A stretch of DNA of 34,799 bases from NCBI GenBank assembly GCA_003243255.1, contig QFQM01000027.1, positions 1 to 34,799 on the forward strand. The letters are read 5' to 3'. The notes beneath the pieces are model-generated. The model ran no database searches. It had not been told where the DNA came from and saw only the letters and a list, made by a program, of their open reading frames with translations. A program made the position numbers and the translations under genes. The stretch's first letter is position 1. Every line of letters begins with the position of its first letter. This DNA comes from Flavobacterium psychrophilum. Lineage in GTDB: Bacteria; Bacteroidota; Bacteroidia; Flavobacteriales; Flavobacteriaceae. Shown here one piece after another: positions 25,409 through 33,730 of this stretch.

Positions 25409-27784
25409 ATGGAGAAGAAAATCTTTTATGTATTGCTAATGTTGTTTACCACGGTTCATGGTGCGTTTTCTCAGGAGAAAGTGACACTCAGTGGTACTAT
25501 TGCCGACAAGTCGAACAATGAAACACTTATAGGTGTGAGCATTTATATTCCGGAAGCCAATGTGTTTCTTACTACAAACTCTTATGGTTTTTATTCTGTT
25601 ACGCTTCCTAAGGGAGATTATACCATTATAATAAGTAACATGGGGTTTAGTGATGTTCAGGAGCTGATTTCATTGCAGGGAAATACAAAGAGAGATTTTG
25701 TTATGGAAGAAAGCAGTAAACAGCTAGAGGAAGTAGTTATTACTTCTAACTCAACTAAAACCAATATCCGTAAACCAGAGATGAGTGTAAATAAGCTGTC
25801 GATAGCAACTATCAAAAAGATGCCGGCCGTATTGGGAGAAGTGGATGTTTTAAAATCGATACTGCAACTACCGGGAGTTACTAATGCACAGGAAGGGGCT
25901 ACAGGTTTTAACGTAAGGGGAGGATCTGTCGACGGAAACCTGGTACTATTGGATGAGGCGGTAGTATACAATACATCACACCTTTTTGGTTTCTTCTCTG
26001 TGTTCAATTCCGACGTCATTAAAGACCTTAAGTTATACAAAGGTGGTATCCCGGCTAATTTTGGAGGTAGGATATCTTCGGTACTTGATATTTACCAAAA
26101 GGAAGGGAATAATAAAGAATACCATGCAACAGGCGGAATAGGGCTTATATCAAGCCGACTTTTGGTTGAAGGGCCTATCCTAAAAGAGAAGAGTTCATTT
26201 GTTGTTGCAGGAAGAGGATCTTACATGCATTTGTTCCTAAAACTTGCCGATGAGCCTAATTCTGTTTATTTCTACGACCTTAATGCAAAACTTAATTACA
26301 AGCTTAATGAAAATAACAGCCTTTTTATTTCCGGATATTACGGCTATGATTATATGAATTTTAATGATGCCCTGATTAATGATTACAGTAATAGCTTGCT
26401 TAATGTAAGATGGAATCATATTTTTTCTGATAAACTATTTTCCAATGCATCGGCTATATACAGCGATTATGATTATGCACTTAAAATAAAGTATGCAGGA
26501 CTTAATGGTGTTACCGAAATTAAGAACTATAATTTTAAATATGATTTCAGGCATTATGTGACGAATAATTTTGTACTGAATTATGGTATCAATTCCATCT
26601 ATTACAATTTTAATCCGGGTACAATTACACCATTTGACGGTATGTCGAGCGTAAACCCCGAACAGCTTGAAAAGAAATATGCTTGGGAAAATGCAGCTTA
26701 TATAAGTGCAGAACACAAATTTACCGATAAGCTTTCCATGACTTACGGATTGCGTTACAGTAACTTTTTAAGGCTGGGTAAAGAACTGAGAAACATATAT
26801 GCCAACAATCGTCCTGTAGTTTTTAATGAGAACTTTCAGGTTTATGAAGAGGCAGACCCTACAGGTACTATTCAGTATGACAGAAATGAGAAAATTGCCG
26901 GTTTTGATAATCTTGAGCCGAGATTAGGAATTTCCTATGCTCTGGATGACAATCAGTCTATAAAAGCGAGTTACAATCGTATGAGCCAGTATATTCATCT
27001 TATATCAAATACTGCATCTGCAACACCTCTTGATGTATGGGCACCTACGGATCAATACCTGAAGCCTGAAATTCTTGATCAGGTAGCTGTGGGGTATTTC
27101 AGGAATTTCAGTGATGATAAATACTCACTGGAAGCAGAGACTTTTTACAAAAAAATAAAAAATAAGGCCGATTATATTGATGGTGCCGATCTGATTGCTA
27201 ACAGGGCGATTGAAAGGGTAATGCTTAATGGTGAGGGGCGTGCCTATGGTTTAGAGCTTATGGTTAAAAAGAATACAGGGAAACTTACGGGATGGCTATC
27301 CTATACCTTATCAAGAGCAGAACAGCGCACACCGGGAGGCATAGCTGGCGGCCCCGGTATAAACAATGGCGACTGGTACCGTGCTAACTATGATAAGACC
27401 CACAATTTGTCATTGACAGTTGCTTATCAGTTCAATAAGAAATGGTCCTTTGGAGGTACATTTACTTACCAAAGCGGTAAAGCAGCTACATTTCCAAATG
27501 GTAAATACCAGTATCAGGGCATAACAGTAGCTAATTATGGAACAAGGAATGATGACAATCTTTCGGCCTACCATCACCTGGACCTTTCGGCAACATGGGT
27601 ACCTAAACCGGATAAAAATAAAGGCTGGCAAAGCGAATGGGTATTCAGCATATACAATATATATGCAAGAAGCAATGCCGCTTCATACACCTTTGGGCAA
27701 AATCAGGATACAGGAGCAAATGAGGCAAAAAGATTATCCATTTTCGGTATCGTACCAGGAGTTACCTACAATTTCAAGTTCTAA
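25409..27784 (+). CDS. TonB-dependent outer-membrane receptor with carboxypeptidase-like N-terminal domain
   Basis: A 791-residue outer-membrane transporter. A signal peptide of about 22 residues ends in GAFSQ. A CarboxypepD_reg-like beta-sandwich domain follows (about 25-105: VTLSGTIADKSNNETLIGVSIYI ending in DFVMEE). The plug domain (about 130-235) shows the motifs LPGVTNAQEGATGFNVRGG, GNLVLLDEA and GGIPANFGGRISSVLDI. The rest is a 22-strand barrel rich in aromatic residues, ending in a terminal strand VTYNFKF with a C-terminal Phe. This subtype, followed by a DUF4249 lipoprotein gene, is common in Bacteroidota, but the substrate is generally unknown. The divergent LytS/LytTR pair probably controls it. 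Transport would need TonB-ExbBD from elsewhere in the genome. Confidence 0.95.
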   Translation: MEKKIFYVLLMLFTTVHGAFSQEKVTLSGTIADKSNNETLIGVSIYIPEANVFLTTNSYGFYSVTLPKGDYTIIISNMGFSDVQELISLQGNTKRDFVMEESSKQLEEVVITSNSTKTNIRKPEMSVNKLSIATIKKMPAVLGEVDVLKSILQLPGVTNAQEGATGFNVRGGSVDGNLVLLDEAVVYNTSHLFGFFSVFNSDVIKDLKLYKGGIPANFGGRISSVLDIYQKEGNNKEYHATGGIGLISSRLLVEGPILKEKSSFVVAGRGSYMHLFLKLADEPNSVYFYDLNAKLNYKLNENNSLFISGYYGYDYMNFNDALINDYSNSLLNVRWNHIFSDKLFSNASAIYSDYDYALKIKYAGLNGVTEIKNYNFKYDFRHYVTNNFVLNYGINSIYYNFNPGTITPFDGMSSVNPEQLEKKYAWENAAYISAEHKFTDKLSMTYGLRYSNFLRLGKELRNIYANNRPVVFNENFQVYEEADPTGTIQYDRNEKIAGFDNLEPRLGISYALDDNQSIKASYNRMSQYIHLISNTASATPLDVWAPTDQYLKPEILDQVAVGYFRNFSDDKYSLEAETFYKKIKNKADYIDGADLIANRAIERVMLNGEGRAYGLELMVKKNTGKLTGWLSYTLSRAEQRTPGGIAGGPGINNGDWYRANYDKTHNLSLTVAYQFNKKWSFGGTFTYQSGKAATFPNGKYQYQGITVANYGTRNDDNLSAYHHLDLSATWVPKPDKNKGWQSEWVFSIYNIYARSNAASYTFGQNQDTGANEAKRLSIFGIVPGVTYNFKF

Positions 27785-27808
27785 GAATAAAAATTAAAAA
27801 TATATACT

Positions 27809-28627
27809 ATGAAACTATATAAAATATTATCGTTGCTGATTGCTTTTGCAATGATTTCCTGTGAAGATGTTATCAGTGTTGATCTCGATACAGCGGCTTC
27901 ACGTTTGGTTATAGATGCTTCTATAGACTGGGTAAAAGGAACTCCGGGCAATGAACAAAAAATAATCCTTTCTACAACTACTGGCTATTACAATGCTGAT
28001 TTTCCTACGGTATCCGGGGCAGAAATAACCGTAACTAATACTTTGGGAACTGTATTCAGTTTTGTTGAATCCGCCAATACAGGAGAATATGTATGCACCA
28101 ATTTTGAGCCGGTAATAGGAGAGACCTATCAAATGGTAATACATCTAAATGGACAAACCTACACTGCAAGCGAAACACTTACTTCGGCTCCGGATATTAT
28201 GGAAAATATCGAACAGGATAACGAAGGAGGTATGGGAGGCGATGAGGTAGAAATTACCTTTTACTATCAGGATAATCCTTTAGTGGATAACTATTATCTT
28301 TTCGGGATAAGATCACCTCAGGTGGCATTTCCGCAATATGAAATTGAGGATGATGAGAACAATCAGGGTAATGTTGTGCCCGAATATTATTCGCATGAGG
28401 ATTTAAAACCCGGCGACGTTGTAAACATTAGATTATATGGTATATCTAAACAGTATCATGATTATATGAATAAGCTTATCATAGCTTCAGGAGCTGATAC
28501 AGGGCCTTGGCCTGCAACGCCTTCTGCTGTGCGTGGTAATGTTGTAAACCAGACAGACTTTAATAATTATGCTTTTGGTTATTTCAGGCTTGCCGAGGTA
28601 ACTGTTAGGGATTATACAATACAATAG
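27809..28627 (+). CDS. DUF4249-family lipoprotein, partner of the TonB receptor
   Basis: A 272-residue lipoprotein. The signal peptide MKLYKILSLLIAFAMISC has its lipobox at MISC with Cys18, followed by the acidic residues ED that favour surface export in Bacteroidota. The N-terminal region (EDVISVDLDTAASRLVIDASI) and the repeated beta-sandwich pattern (AEITVTNTLGTVFSF, YQMVIHLNGQTYTASETL) match the DUF4249 family. It starts 24 nt downstream of the receptor stop and ends before a strong terminator, so the two genes form a bicistronic operon. By analogy to SusD-type partners it may be a surface substrate-binding lid for the receptor, but that has not been shown for this family. Confidence 0.9.
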   Translation: MKLYKILSLLIAFAMISCEDVISVDLDTAASRLVIDASIDWVKGTPGNEQKIILSTTTGYYNADFPTVSGAEITVTNTLGTVFSFVESANTGEYVCTNFEPVIGETYQMVIHLNGQTYTASETLTSAPDIMENIEQDNEGGMGGDEVEITFYYQDNPLVDNYYLFGIRSPQVAFPQYEIEDDENNQGNVVPEYYSHEDLKPGDVVNIRLYGISKQYHDYMNKLIIASGADTGPWPATPSAVRGNVVNQTDFNNYAFGYFRLAEVTVRDYTIQ

Positions 28628-28685
28628 GTGGTTTCATGTTTTGGTTGAAAGTAGAGAATTATATATTTAAATCTCTACGGATTAA

Positions 28686-28718
28686 AGAAAAGGCAACAAA
28701 ATTTTTGTTGCCTTTTCT
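28686..28718. terminator. Bidirectional terminator between DUF4249 gene and cyclase gene
   Basis: Two 16-nt arms (28686-28701 and 28703-28718), with AGGCAACAAAA pairing to TTTTGTTGCCT at the centre, are perfect inverted copies separated by one base. The stem has A- and T-rich ends on both sides, so it can stop transcripts from both converging genes; the cyclase stop lies only 5 nt away. Confidence 0.85.
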
Positions 28719-28722
28719 GATT

Positions 28723-29820
28723 TTAAAATGGATGCTGATTAACCGTAAACAATTCAATTTTCTCATCTTTACCTCTTAATTCATTTTCTCCCATTGAAAT
28801 AACTCTGTAATGCTCCTTCAGATTGAGTTTATCAATAAGAAAACGGGATATAAGAAAATCAACATTATATTGATTGCAAAGCGCTTCGATTCGTGCTGTA
28901 GTGTTAAGTACATCTCCTGTAAAAATTATTTCTTTTTTAAGTACGCCAATTTCACCGGTAGTTACTTTTCCAAAATGTAATCCTGCTTTAAAGCTGGGTA
29001 TTACGCCATACTTTTCCTGATAAGCCGCTGCTTTTTTGACTAAAGATTCTTTCATGGCAAAAAAGCAATGTATGCAATTATTGTTTTTAAGGCCTTTGTC
29101 CAGTTTCCATGTCAGGATCATTTCATCACCTGCATATTGATAGATCTCTCCGGAATGCTCAATCACGGAGTCTGACAGGTCATAAAAATACTGTTGCAGC
29201 ATTACAAAGTATTTAGCATGGCCGAGTTTTTCTGCAATCTGGGTTGACGATTTCATATCCAAAAACATAAATATCCTTTCTTCTTCTACAGGCTTGTAGT
29301 ATTTTCCTAAAAAGAAATTACTCAATTTTACTGTTCCTATGCTTTCACTTACTTCTGTATAGAATTGGGTCACTACGATTATTGAGGCAATGTAGATAAG
29401 GACGCCTAAAAACGAATAGTCACTAAAGAAGATCCATATACCTTGCCAAAAATATGCATGTGTAATCGTTTCAGGTATATCGTTAGCTGTAACTATGAAT
29501 GTAATGATGAGAAAGAATAGTATGAGTATTAAATAGATAACAGATTTATAAAATATCTTTTTAGTAAAACTCTTTCGGCTGAACCAGTTGCTAAAATAAA
29601 AAATCTCCAGAATGCCTATAATGATTCCGATAAACAGTGCTATCATGGGAATTACAATACTATTTTTCTCAAAAATATATTGATTTCCCGATGCAGGATA
29701 ATACTTTAAATCTCCAAGGAGCCCTCTCTCAAGCAGTATATAGATCCCGCTGAATAATAACCACATAACTCCGAATGGTACTATGCGTAAAATATTCCTT
29801 TTTATCCTGGGTGATAACAT
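28723..29820 (-). CDS. Membrane-bound class III adenylate/guanylate cyclase
   Basis: A 365-residue protein. Four hydrophobic segments (about 13-30, 54-76, 88-110 and 135-152) form an N-terminal membrane domain, followed by a class III cyclase catalytic domain (about 175-355). The two metal-binding aspartates are Asp188 in FLDMKSST and Asp232 in YAGDEMILTW; the transition-state Asn and Arg lie in GDVLNTTARIEAL, and FKAGLHFGKVTTGEIG is the conserved central strand. The catalytic core thus looks complete; the product (cAMP or another cyclic nucleotide) cannot be read with certainty. The gene is divergent from a Crp/Fnr-type regulator gene 137 nt away, which suggests a functional pair. Confidence 0.92.
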   Translation of the reverse strand: MLSPRIKRNILRIVPFGVMWLLFSGIYILLERGLLGDLKYYPASGNQYIFEKNSIVIPMIALFIGIIIGILEIFYFSNWFSRKSFTKKIFYKSVIYLILILFFLIITFIVTANDIPETITHAYFWQGIWIFFSDYSFLGVLIYIASIIVVTQFYTEVSESIGTVKLSNFFLGKYYKPVEEERIFMFLDMKSSTQIAEKLGHAKYFVMLQQYFYDLSDSVIEHSGEIYQYAGDEMILTWKLDKGLKNNNCIHCFFAMKESLVKKAAAYQEKYGVIPSFKAGLHFGKVTTGEIGVLKKEIIFTGDVLNTTARIEALCNQYNVDFLISRFLIDKLNLKEHYRVISMGENELRGKDEKIELFTVNQHPF

Positions 29821-29934
29821 ATACTGGGGAATTTAATTCTTGCAAGGTATTAATTTTTTGAAGTGATTATGATAAAAAGATTACGTTTCAAATCATGTAC
29901 TAATACACTAATACTGTTTATAAATAAAAAAGCT

Positions 29935-29953
29935 TATTTTTGTTTTTAGGAGG
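29935..29953 (+). promoter_or_regulatory. -7 element and strong ribosome binding site of the Crp/Fnr-type gene
   Basis: TATTTTTG at 29935-29942 matches TAnnTTTG, and AGGAGG at 29948-29953 is a full Shine-Dalgarno sequence 4 nt before the ATG at 29958. Such strong ribosome binding sites are rare in this phylum, and this one decides the start in favour of 29958 over an upstream TTG. The promoter is so close that the transcript would begin near the binding site itself, so the promoter part is less certain. Confidence 0.5.
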
Positions 29954-29957
29954 TCTT

Positions 29958-30542
29958 ATGAAACAACTGTTCGACTATATAAACAATTATTCAGCTAAAA
30001 AAATTTCAGAAAAGGATTTTGAAATTATTAAAGGCTATTTTATCCATAAACGGATTCGTAAAAAGCAATATTTTTTGCAGGATGGCGAAGTATGTAAATA
30101 TTTTGCTTTCATAGTGCATGGTGCTATGCGTCAATATTATATCGACGACAAAGGTATTGAGCATGTTGTGCAGCTATCGGTTGAAAACTGGTGGGTAGGA
30201 GACAGGGAAAGCTGGACGATGGGGTCTCCTTCGGTATACAATATTGATGCATGGGAGGATACAGAATTGCTGTTAATGACAAGGGCAAGCGCGATTGAAC
30301 TACTCGAACGTTTTCCCGCTTTTCATGCTATGGCCACAGCAATGGATGAAAGGAATAATATTGCTAACCAAAGGAGGATAACTTCTTCGATAAGTGGTAG
30401 TGCTGAAAAGCGTTATACCGACTTTGTATCGTGTTATCCTAATCTGGTAGCACGTTTTCCGCAGCATATGATAGCCTCTTACCTGGGCATTACAAAAGAT
30501 ACCCTGAGCAGGATAAAGCGCCAACTGCTTCGAAAACAATAA
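29958..30542 (+). CDS. Crp/Fnr-family transcriptional regulator
   Basis: A 194-residue regulator with an N-terminal cyclic-nucleotide-binding-type beta barrel (about 10-120: IRKKQYFLQDGEVCKYFAFIVHGAMRQYY) and a C-terminal winged helix (about 145-194), whose recognition region reads FPQHMIASYLGITKDTLSRIKRQL. The canonical cAMP-contact motif GELALxxxxxRxA is not visible; the corresponding region reads VGDRESWTMGSPSVYNIDAWE, so ligand binding is doubtful. No FNR-type cysteine cluster is present. It is divergent from a class III cyclase gene and upstream of an enzyme cluster beginning with an isochorismatase-like gene. Members of this subfamily often control nearby stress genes, but the target is unknown here. 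Confidence 0.92.
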   Translation: MKQLFDYINNYSAKKISEKDFEIIKGYFIHKRIRKKQYFLQDGEVCKYFAFIVHGAMRQYYIDDKGIEHVVQLSVENWWVGDRESWTMGSPSVYNIDAWEDTELLLMTRASAIELLERFPAFHAMATAMDERNNIANQRRITSSISGSAEKRYTDFVSCYPNLVARFPQHMIASYLGITKDTLSRIKRQLLRKQ

Positions 30543-30564
30543 ACATAAAATTCACATTATAATT

Positions 30565-30590
30565 AGTAGACTTAGGTCTACTTTTTTTTT
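30565..30590 (+). terminator. Intrinsic terminator after the Crp/Fnr-type gene
   Basis: AGTAGAC and GTCTACT form a 7-bp stem around TTAG, followed directly by a run of nine T residues. It lies 23 nt after the stop codon and is the cleanest intrinsic terminator in the window, separating the regulator from the downstream enzymes. Confidence 0.9.
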
Positions 30591-30591
30591 C

Positions 30592-30601
30592 GACATATGT
30601 C
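30592..30601. repeat. Perfect 10-bp palindrome upstream of the isochorismatase-like gene
   Basis: GACATATGTC lies just past the terminator and 144 nt upstream of the enzyme gene. It could be a regulator half-site pair, but is short enough to be chance. Confidence 0.3.
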
Positions 30602-30744
30602 ATCTTCAATCATTGTTGCAAGCATGAACTTTGCTAAATAACATCCCAATGCCTTTGTGAAGATTTTGATTATTTAGATGTGCTGAGAGCGAACAGGCAG
30701 GATTAATTCTATTGATAATTAATAACCGTTAATATCTTAATCTT

Positions 30745-31398
30745 ATGCAAAAAAGTATCAAAACAGGGCTTGAAGCCCTGCTGCGTCCTGAAGACAGTAT
30801 TGTAGTATTGATCGATCACCAGCCTTTTCAGTTCGCTAACCTTAACAGTCATGAACCTACTATGGTAATAAACGCTGTAACCGGACTTTCTAAAGCGGCC
30901 AAAATTTTTAACGTGCCAACGATCCTTACTACAGTTATTGAAGAACGTGGCGGTTTGATCATTAAACAAATTCAGGATGTATTCCCTGAACAAAAACCTA
31001 TTAACCGTACGTTAATTAATACATGGCAGGATCCTAATGTTACAGATATCGTAGCAAAAAGCGGACGTAAACAGCTTATAATAGCCGGTTTGTGGACTGA
31101 AGTATGTGTTGCTATGCCTGCTATTCAGGCAGCTGCTGAAGGGTATGATGTATTTGTTGTTACTGATGCCTGTGGAGCTGTTTCTGTTGAGGCTCATGAT
31201 ATGGCCTTACGCCGAATGGTGCAACATGGCATTACCCCAATAAATTGGGTAGCGGTTGCTTCAGAATGGCAACGTGACTGGGCACGCACTGAAACTGCTG
31301 CTGAAATGGCCGGTTTAATGATAGATCATGTAGGAGCAAGCGGAGTAGCATTTGCATGGGAGTTACAGCTACTTGCTACACCGGTACCTGGAAACTAA
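30745..31398 (+). CDS. Isochorismatase-like cysteine hydrolase (YcaC type)
   Basis: A 217-residue cysteine hydrolase. The nucleophile is Cys121 in LWTEVCVAMPAI, with the acid Asp24 in VLIDHQPFQF; the third position is Arg88 in INRTLINTW, as in YcaC-type members where Arg replaces the usual Lys. The FVVTDACGAVSVEAHDMALRRM stretch is typical of the family. The fold acts on amides or esters; YcaC substrates are unsettled. The gene begins after a strong terminator, so it has its own promoter, although I see only weak candidates (TGCCTTTG near 30650). A long hairpin follows the gene. Confidence 0.92.
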   Translation: MQKSIKTGLEALLRPEDSIVVLIDHQPFQFANLNSHEPTMVINAVTGLSKAAKIFNVPTILTTVIEERGGLIIKQIQDVFPEQKPINRTLINTWQDPNVTDIVAKSGRKQLIIAGLWTEVCVAMPAIQAAAEGYDVFVVTDACGAVSVEAHDMALRRMVQHGITPINWVAVASEWQRDWARTETAAEMAGLMIDHVGASGVAFAWELQLLATPVPGN

Positions 31399-31408
31399 TT
31401 GTACTCAC

Positions 31409-31439
31409 AGCAACATTCTGATTCTATCAGAGTGTTGCT
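31409..31439 (+). terminator. Long hairpin after the isochorismatase-like gene
   Basis: AGCAACATTCTGAT (31409-31422) and ATCAGAGTGTTGCT (31426-31439) pair over 14 bp with a single G-U pair and a 3-nt loop. The tail TCCTATTTATT is only moderately U-rich, so it may be a partial terminator or an RNA-stabilising 3' end. Confidence 0.65.
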
Positions 31440-31476
31440 TCCTATTTATTGTAAAATTACACCAATTCATAATGTT

Positions 31477-31833
31477 ATGAACAATGAAGCACAAATGATG
31501 GAAGATAATCTCAATCTGGTGTGGAATGAAAGAAATTCTGCAATCAGGCTAAAAGCCATCGAAAGTATTTACGCTCCGGATGCCAATCTGTATCATGTAG
31601 GGCATCAGGTGACGGGACTTGACGCAATCAACCAAAGTGTAACAGACACACTACAACATTTGCCTCCTGATTTTGTGTTTACAAAACTTAAGCCGGTAAT
31701 ATTAAATAACAATATTGGCAGACTCATCTGGGGAGCAGGCCCCAAAGGGCAGCAGCCTGTTGCTACAGGAATGGATGTAGCCCTGTTTGAGAACGGCAGG
31801 ATTAAATCGCTTTACGTTTTCCTTGATAACTAA
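31477..31833 (+). CDS. SnoaL-like / NTF2-fold protein
   Basis: A 118-residue protein from the ATG at 31477; the frame extends 26 codons further upstream from a TTG, but that part would overlap the terminator hairpin and is not conserved-looking. The sequence reads as a single NTF2/SnoaL-type domain: an N-terminal helix pair (NLNLVWNERNSAIRLKAIESIYAPDANLYH), the HVGHQVTGLDAINQSV turn, and C-terminal strands IGRLIWGAGPKG and GMDVALFENGRIKSLYVFLD. Such small cones bind or transform hydrophobic small molecules; no catalytic assignment is possible. It is the first of three small proteins of this general shape in a row. Confidence 0.78.
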   Translation: MNNEAQMMEDNLNLVWNERNSAIRLKAIESIYAPDANLYHVGHQVTGLDAINQSVTDTLQHLPPDFVFTKLKPVILNNNIGRLIWGAGPKGQQPVATGMDVALFENGRIKSLYVFLDN

Positions 31834-31881
31834 GCTGCAAAATATTCAGGAGCAGATTACAAATTATTACAACAAACCAAA

Positions 31882-32250
31882 ATGACAAATAAAGAGATCG
31901 TATTAAAGGCAATGGATGAATTCTTTCACAAGAGAGATAGTTCTGCTATAGACAAATACTGGTATGAATCGTATCAGCAACATAATCCATCAATGATAAA
32001 TGGGCATGAAGGACTTAAAAATATATTAGGTATATTAGATAAAGATTTTAAATGGATTCCGGGTATCATTGTTGAAGAAGGGGACATTGTGATAACACAC
32101 AGCCTTGTTCATGGGTGGGGACCTGTGCCTGTAATTGTTGTTGATATTTTCAGGCTTGAAAATGGAAAGATTGCTGAACACTGGGATGTTGTACAGGAAG
32201 AAGTTCCGGCTTCAAAATCGGCAAACGGTAATGCTATGACATCGTTTTAA
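31882..32250 (+). CDS. SnoaL-like protein, predicted NTF2-fold
   Basis: A 122-residue protein resembling the SnoaL-like polyketide-cyclase-related group often found with stress enzymes. Helix-turn features are NKEIVLKAMDEFFHKRDSSAIDKYW, the conserved YQQHNPSMINGHEGLK segment with a His that is common in these proteins, and strands IVVDIFRLENGKIAEHWDVVQEE. The start has an A-rich leader and no Shine-Dalgarno. It lies 48 nt after the preceding gene and 9 nt before the next, so the three small genes are probably co-transcribed. The enzymatic role is unknown. Confidence 0.85.
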   Translation: MTNKEIVLKAMDEFFHKRDSSAIDKYWYESYQQHNPSMINGHEGLKNILGILDKDFKWIPGIIVEEGDIVITHSLVHGWGPVPVIVVDIFRLENGKIAEHWDVVQEEVPASKSANGNAMTSF

Positions 32251-32259
32251 TTTTGTAAA

Positions 32260-32577
32260 ATGAAAAACAATCTAACAGGCAATACCTATAAGATGGAAAC
32301 GGAGTTTTTGAAAGTAAAACTCTTCTTCAAATCAGATAATTCGATGGAATTTACCATCTTGGATGGCGAACTTACTGCGATAGGACATACCGAAACAGTT
32401 GAAACAACAATAGCTGAAGTCCGTCCTAATGTATATATGGTTGCATGGAAAGAAATTTCAGGTGCTACTGTAACTCATGTGGAAGATCATGAAAATGGAA
32501 TTGTTTATAGCAACGCTACCTTACCGGATGGCAATTTCTATACAATGAAAGGTACAATAGAACCATTTGTAGGCTAA
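32260..32577 (+). CDS. MoaF-like small beta-barrel protein
   Basis: A 105-residue, almost all-beta protein. Strand patterns YKMETEFLKVKLFFKSDNSMEFTILDG, ETTIAEVRPNVYMVAWKEISGATVTHVEDHENGIVYSNAT and NFYTMKGTIEPF resemble the MoaF/lipocalin-like group, in which VxWxExxGxTVxHVxD is typical. It starts 9 nt after the SnoaL-like gene. No catalytic residues can be assigned. The link to MoaF is by pattern only, and a role in molybdenum cofactor synthesis is not implied. Confidence 0.72.
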   Translation: MKNNLTGNTYKMETEFLKVKLFFKSDNSMEFTILDGELTAIGHTETVETTIAEVRPNVYMVAWKEISGATVTHVEDHENGIVYSNATLPDGNFYTMKGTIEPFVG

Positions 32578-32636
32578 GTATATTTAATTGACAGATTGCC
32601 AACATTTTTAAAAGACATAATCAAACAGAAATAGCA

Positions 32637-33671
32637 ATGGAAATAGGAATAGATAGTTTTGCCTCTGCCATGTATGGAACTAATACCCTAAGCAGTGTTG
32701 ATGCGATGGAACAATTACTGGAACGTATTGTAAAGGCTGATGAAGCAGGGCTGGACGTGTTTGGGATTGGTGAACACCATAAAAAAGAATTTCTTGATTC
32801 GGCACCGGACGTTATACTTGCCGCTGCGGCTGCAAGGACTAAACGCATTCTTTTAGGCAGTGCTGTAAAAGTGTTGAGTACAGACGACCCTGTAAGGGTA
32901 TATCAAAGTTTTGCCACGCTTGACCTGATCTCTAAAGGGCGTGCAGAGATTGTAGTAGGCCGTGGTTCTGCTATAGATGCCTATCCGCTTTTTGGGTATA
33001 GCCTTAAAGACTATGATGCGCTGTTTAAAGAAAAATTGGATTTATTGCTAAACATACGCGACAATGAATTTGTTACATGGTCAGGCCAGTTTAGGCCGCC
33101 AATGGACAATCAGCCGGTTTATCCAAGGGCAATGCAGGAAAAACTCCCCGTATGGCTTGGTGTAGGAGGTACCCCTGAATCTTTTGTACGTGCAGGTTCT
33201 TTAGGGCTACCTTTAATGGTAGCGGTTATTGGTGGTGAAACTGAGCGTTTTCGTCCGTTGGTAGACTTGTATCGTGAGGCAGGACGCAAGGCAGGTTTTT
33301 CACCTGAACAGCTTAAGGTCGGACTCCATTCCCCAGGGTACGTGTCTGATACGGATGAGAAGGCGATTGCAGAATATTATCCCGGTTATCAGGAGCTATG
33401 GACAAGGTTAGGTAAAGAGCGAGGCTGGCCACCGGTAACGCGTGCGCAGTTCGATTCATTGATTGCACCCAGAGGTGTATTGGCTGTTGGCGGACCTGAA
33501 GAGGTAGCTAAAAAACTGGTGAGACATAGCAAAGCCCTTGGTGGAATAGACAGATTCACTTTCCAGATGGATAATGCAGGACTTTCACATGAACAGTTGT
33601 TACATTCTATAGCGCTGATAGGTAATGAAGTTATCCCTTTAGTAAAAAAAATAAGCAGTCAGGAAGCGTAA
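32637..33671 (+). CDS. LLM-class flavin-dependent monooxygenase
   Basis: A 344-residue luciferase-like barrel. The family pattern is visible: an N-terminal strand MEIGIDSFA, the GLDVFGIGEHHKKEF motif with the paired His, LGSAVKVLSTDDPVRVYQSFATLDLISKGRAEIVVGRGS, then PVWLGVGGTPES and a C-terminal GGPEEVAKKL. It uses FMNH2 (or FMN and a reductase) to oxygenate an unknown substrate. It lies 59 nt after the MoaF-like gene and 59 nt before the YjdJ-like gene, in the same direction. A flavin reductase is not seen nearby. Confidence 0.94.
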   Translation: MEIGIDSFASAMYGTNTLSSVDAMEQLLERIVKADEAGLDVFGIGEHHKKEFLDSAPDVILAAAAARTKRILLGSAVKVLSTDDPVRVYQSFATLDLISKGRAEIVVGRGSAIDAYPLFGYSLKDYDALFKEKLDLLLNIRDNEFVTWSGQFRPPMDNQPVYPRAMQEKLPVWLGVGGTPESFVRAGSLGLPLMVAVIGGETERFRPLVDLYREAGRKAGFSPEQLKVGLHSPGYVSDTDEKAIAEYYPGYQELWTRLGKERGWPPVTRAQFDSLIAPRGVLAVGGPEEVAKKLVRHSKALGGIDRFTFQMDNAGLSHEQLLHSIALIGNEVIPLVKKISSQEA

Positions 33672-33730
33672 ATAAAAAGAGTATCTGTATAAAGATGCTA
33701 AAAACGTGGCAATATTAAAAAAGGAAAACA

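Noticed and set aside
29940..29957. Six-codon N-terminal extension of the Crp/Fnr-type regulator from a TTG
   Set aside because: The ATG at 29958 has a perfect ribosome binding site that would lie inside the extended coding region.
31399..31476. N-terminal extension of the first SnoaL-like protein from a TTG
   Set aside because: It overlaps the hairpin after the hydrolase gene, and the domain begins after the ATG at 31477.
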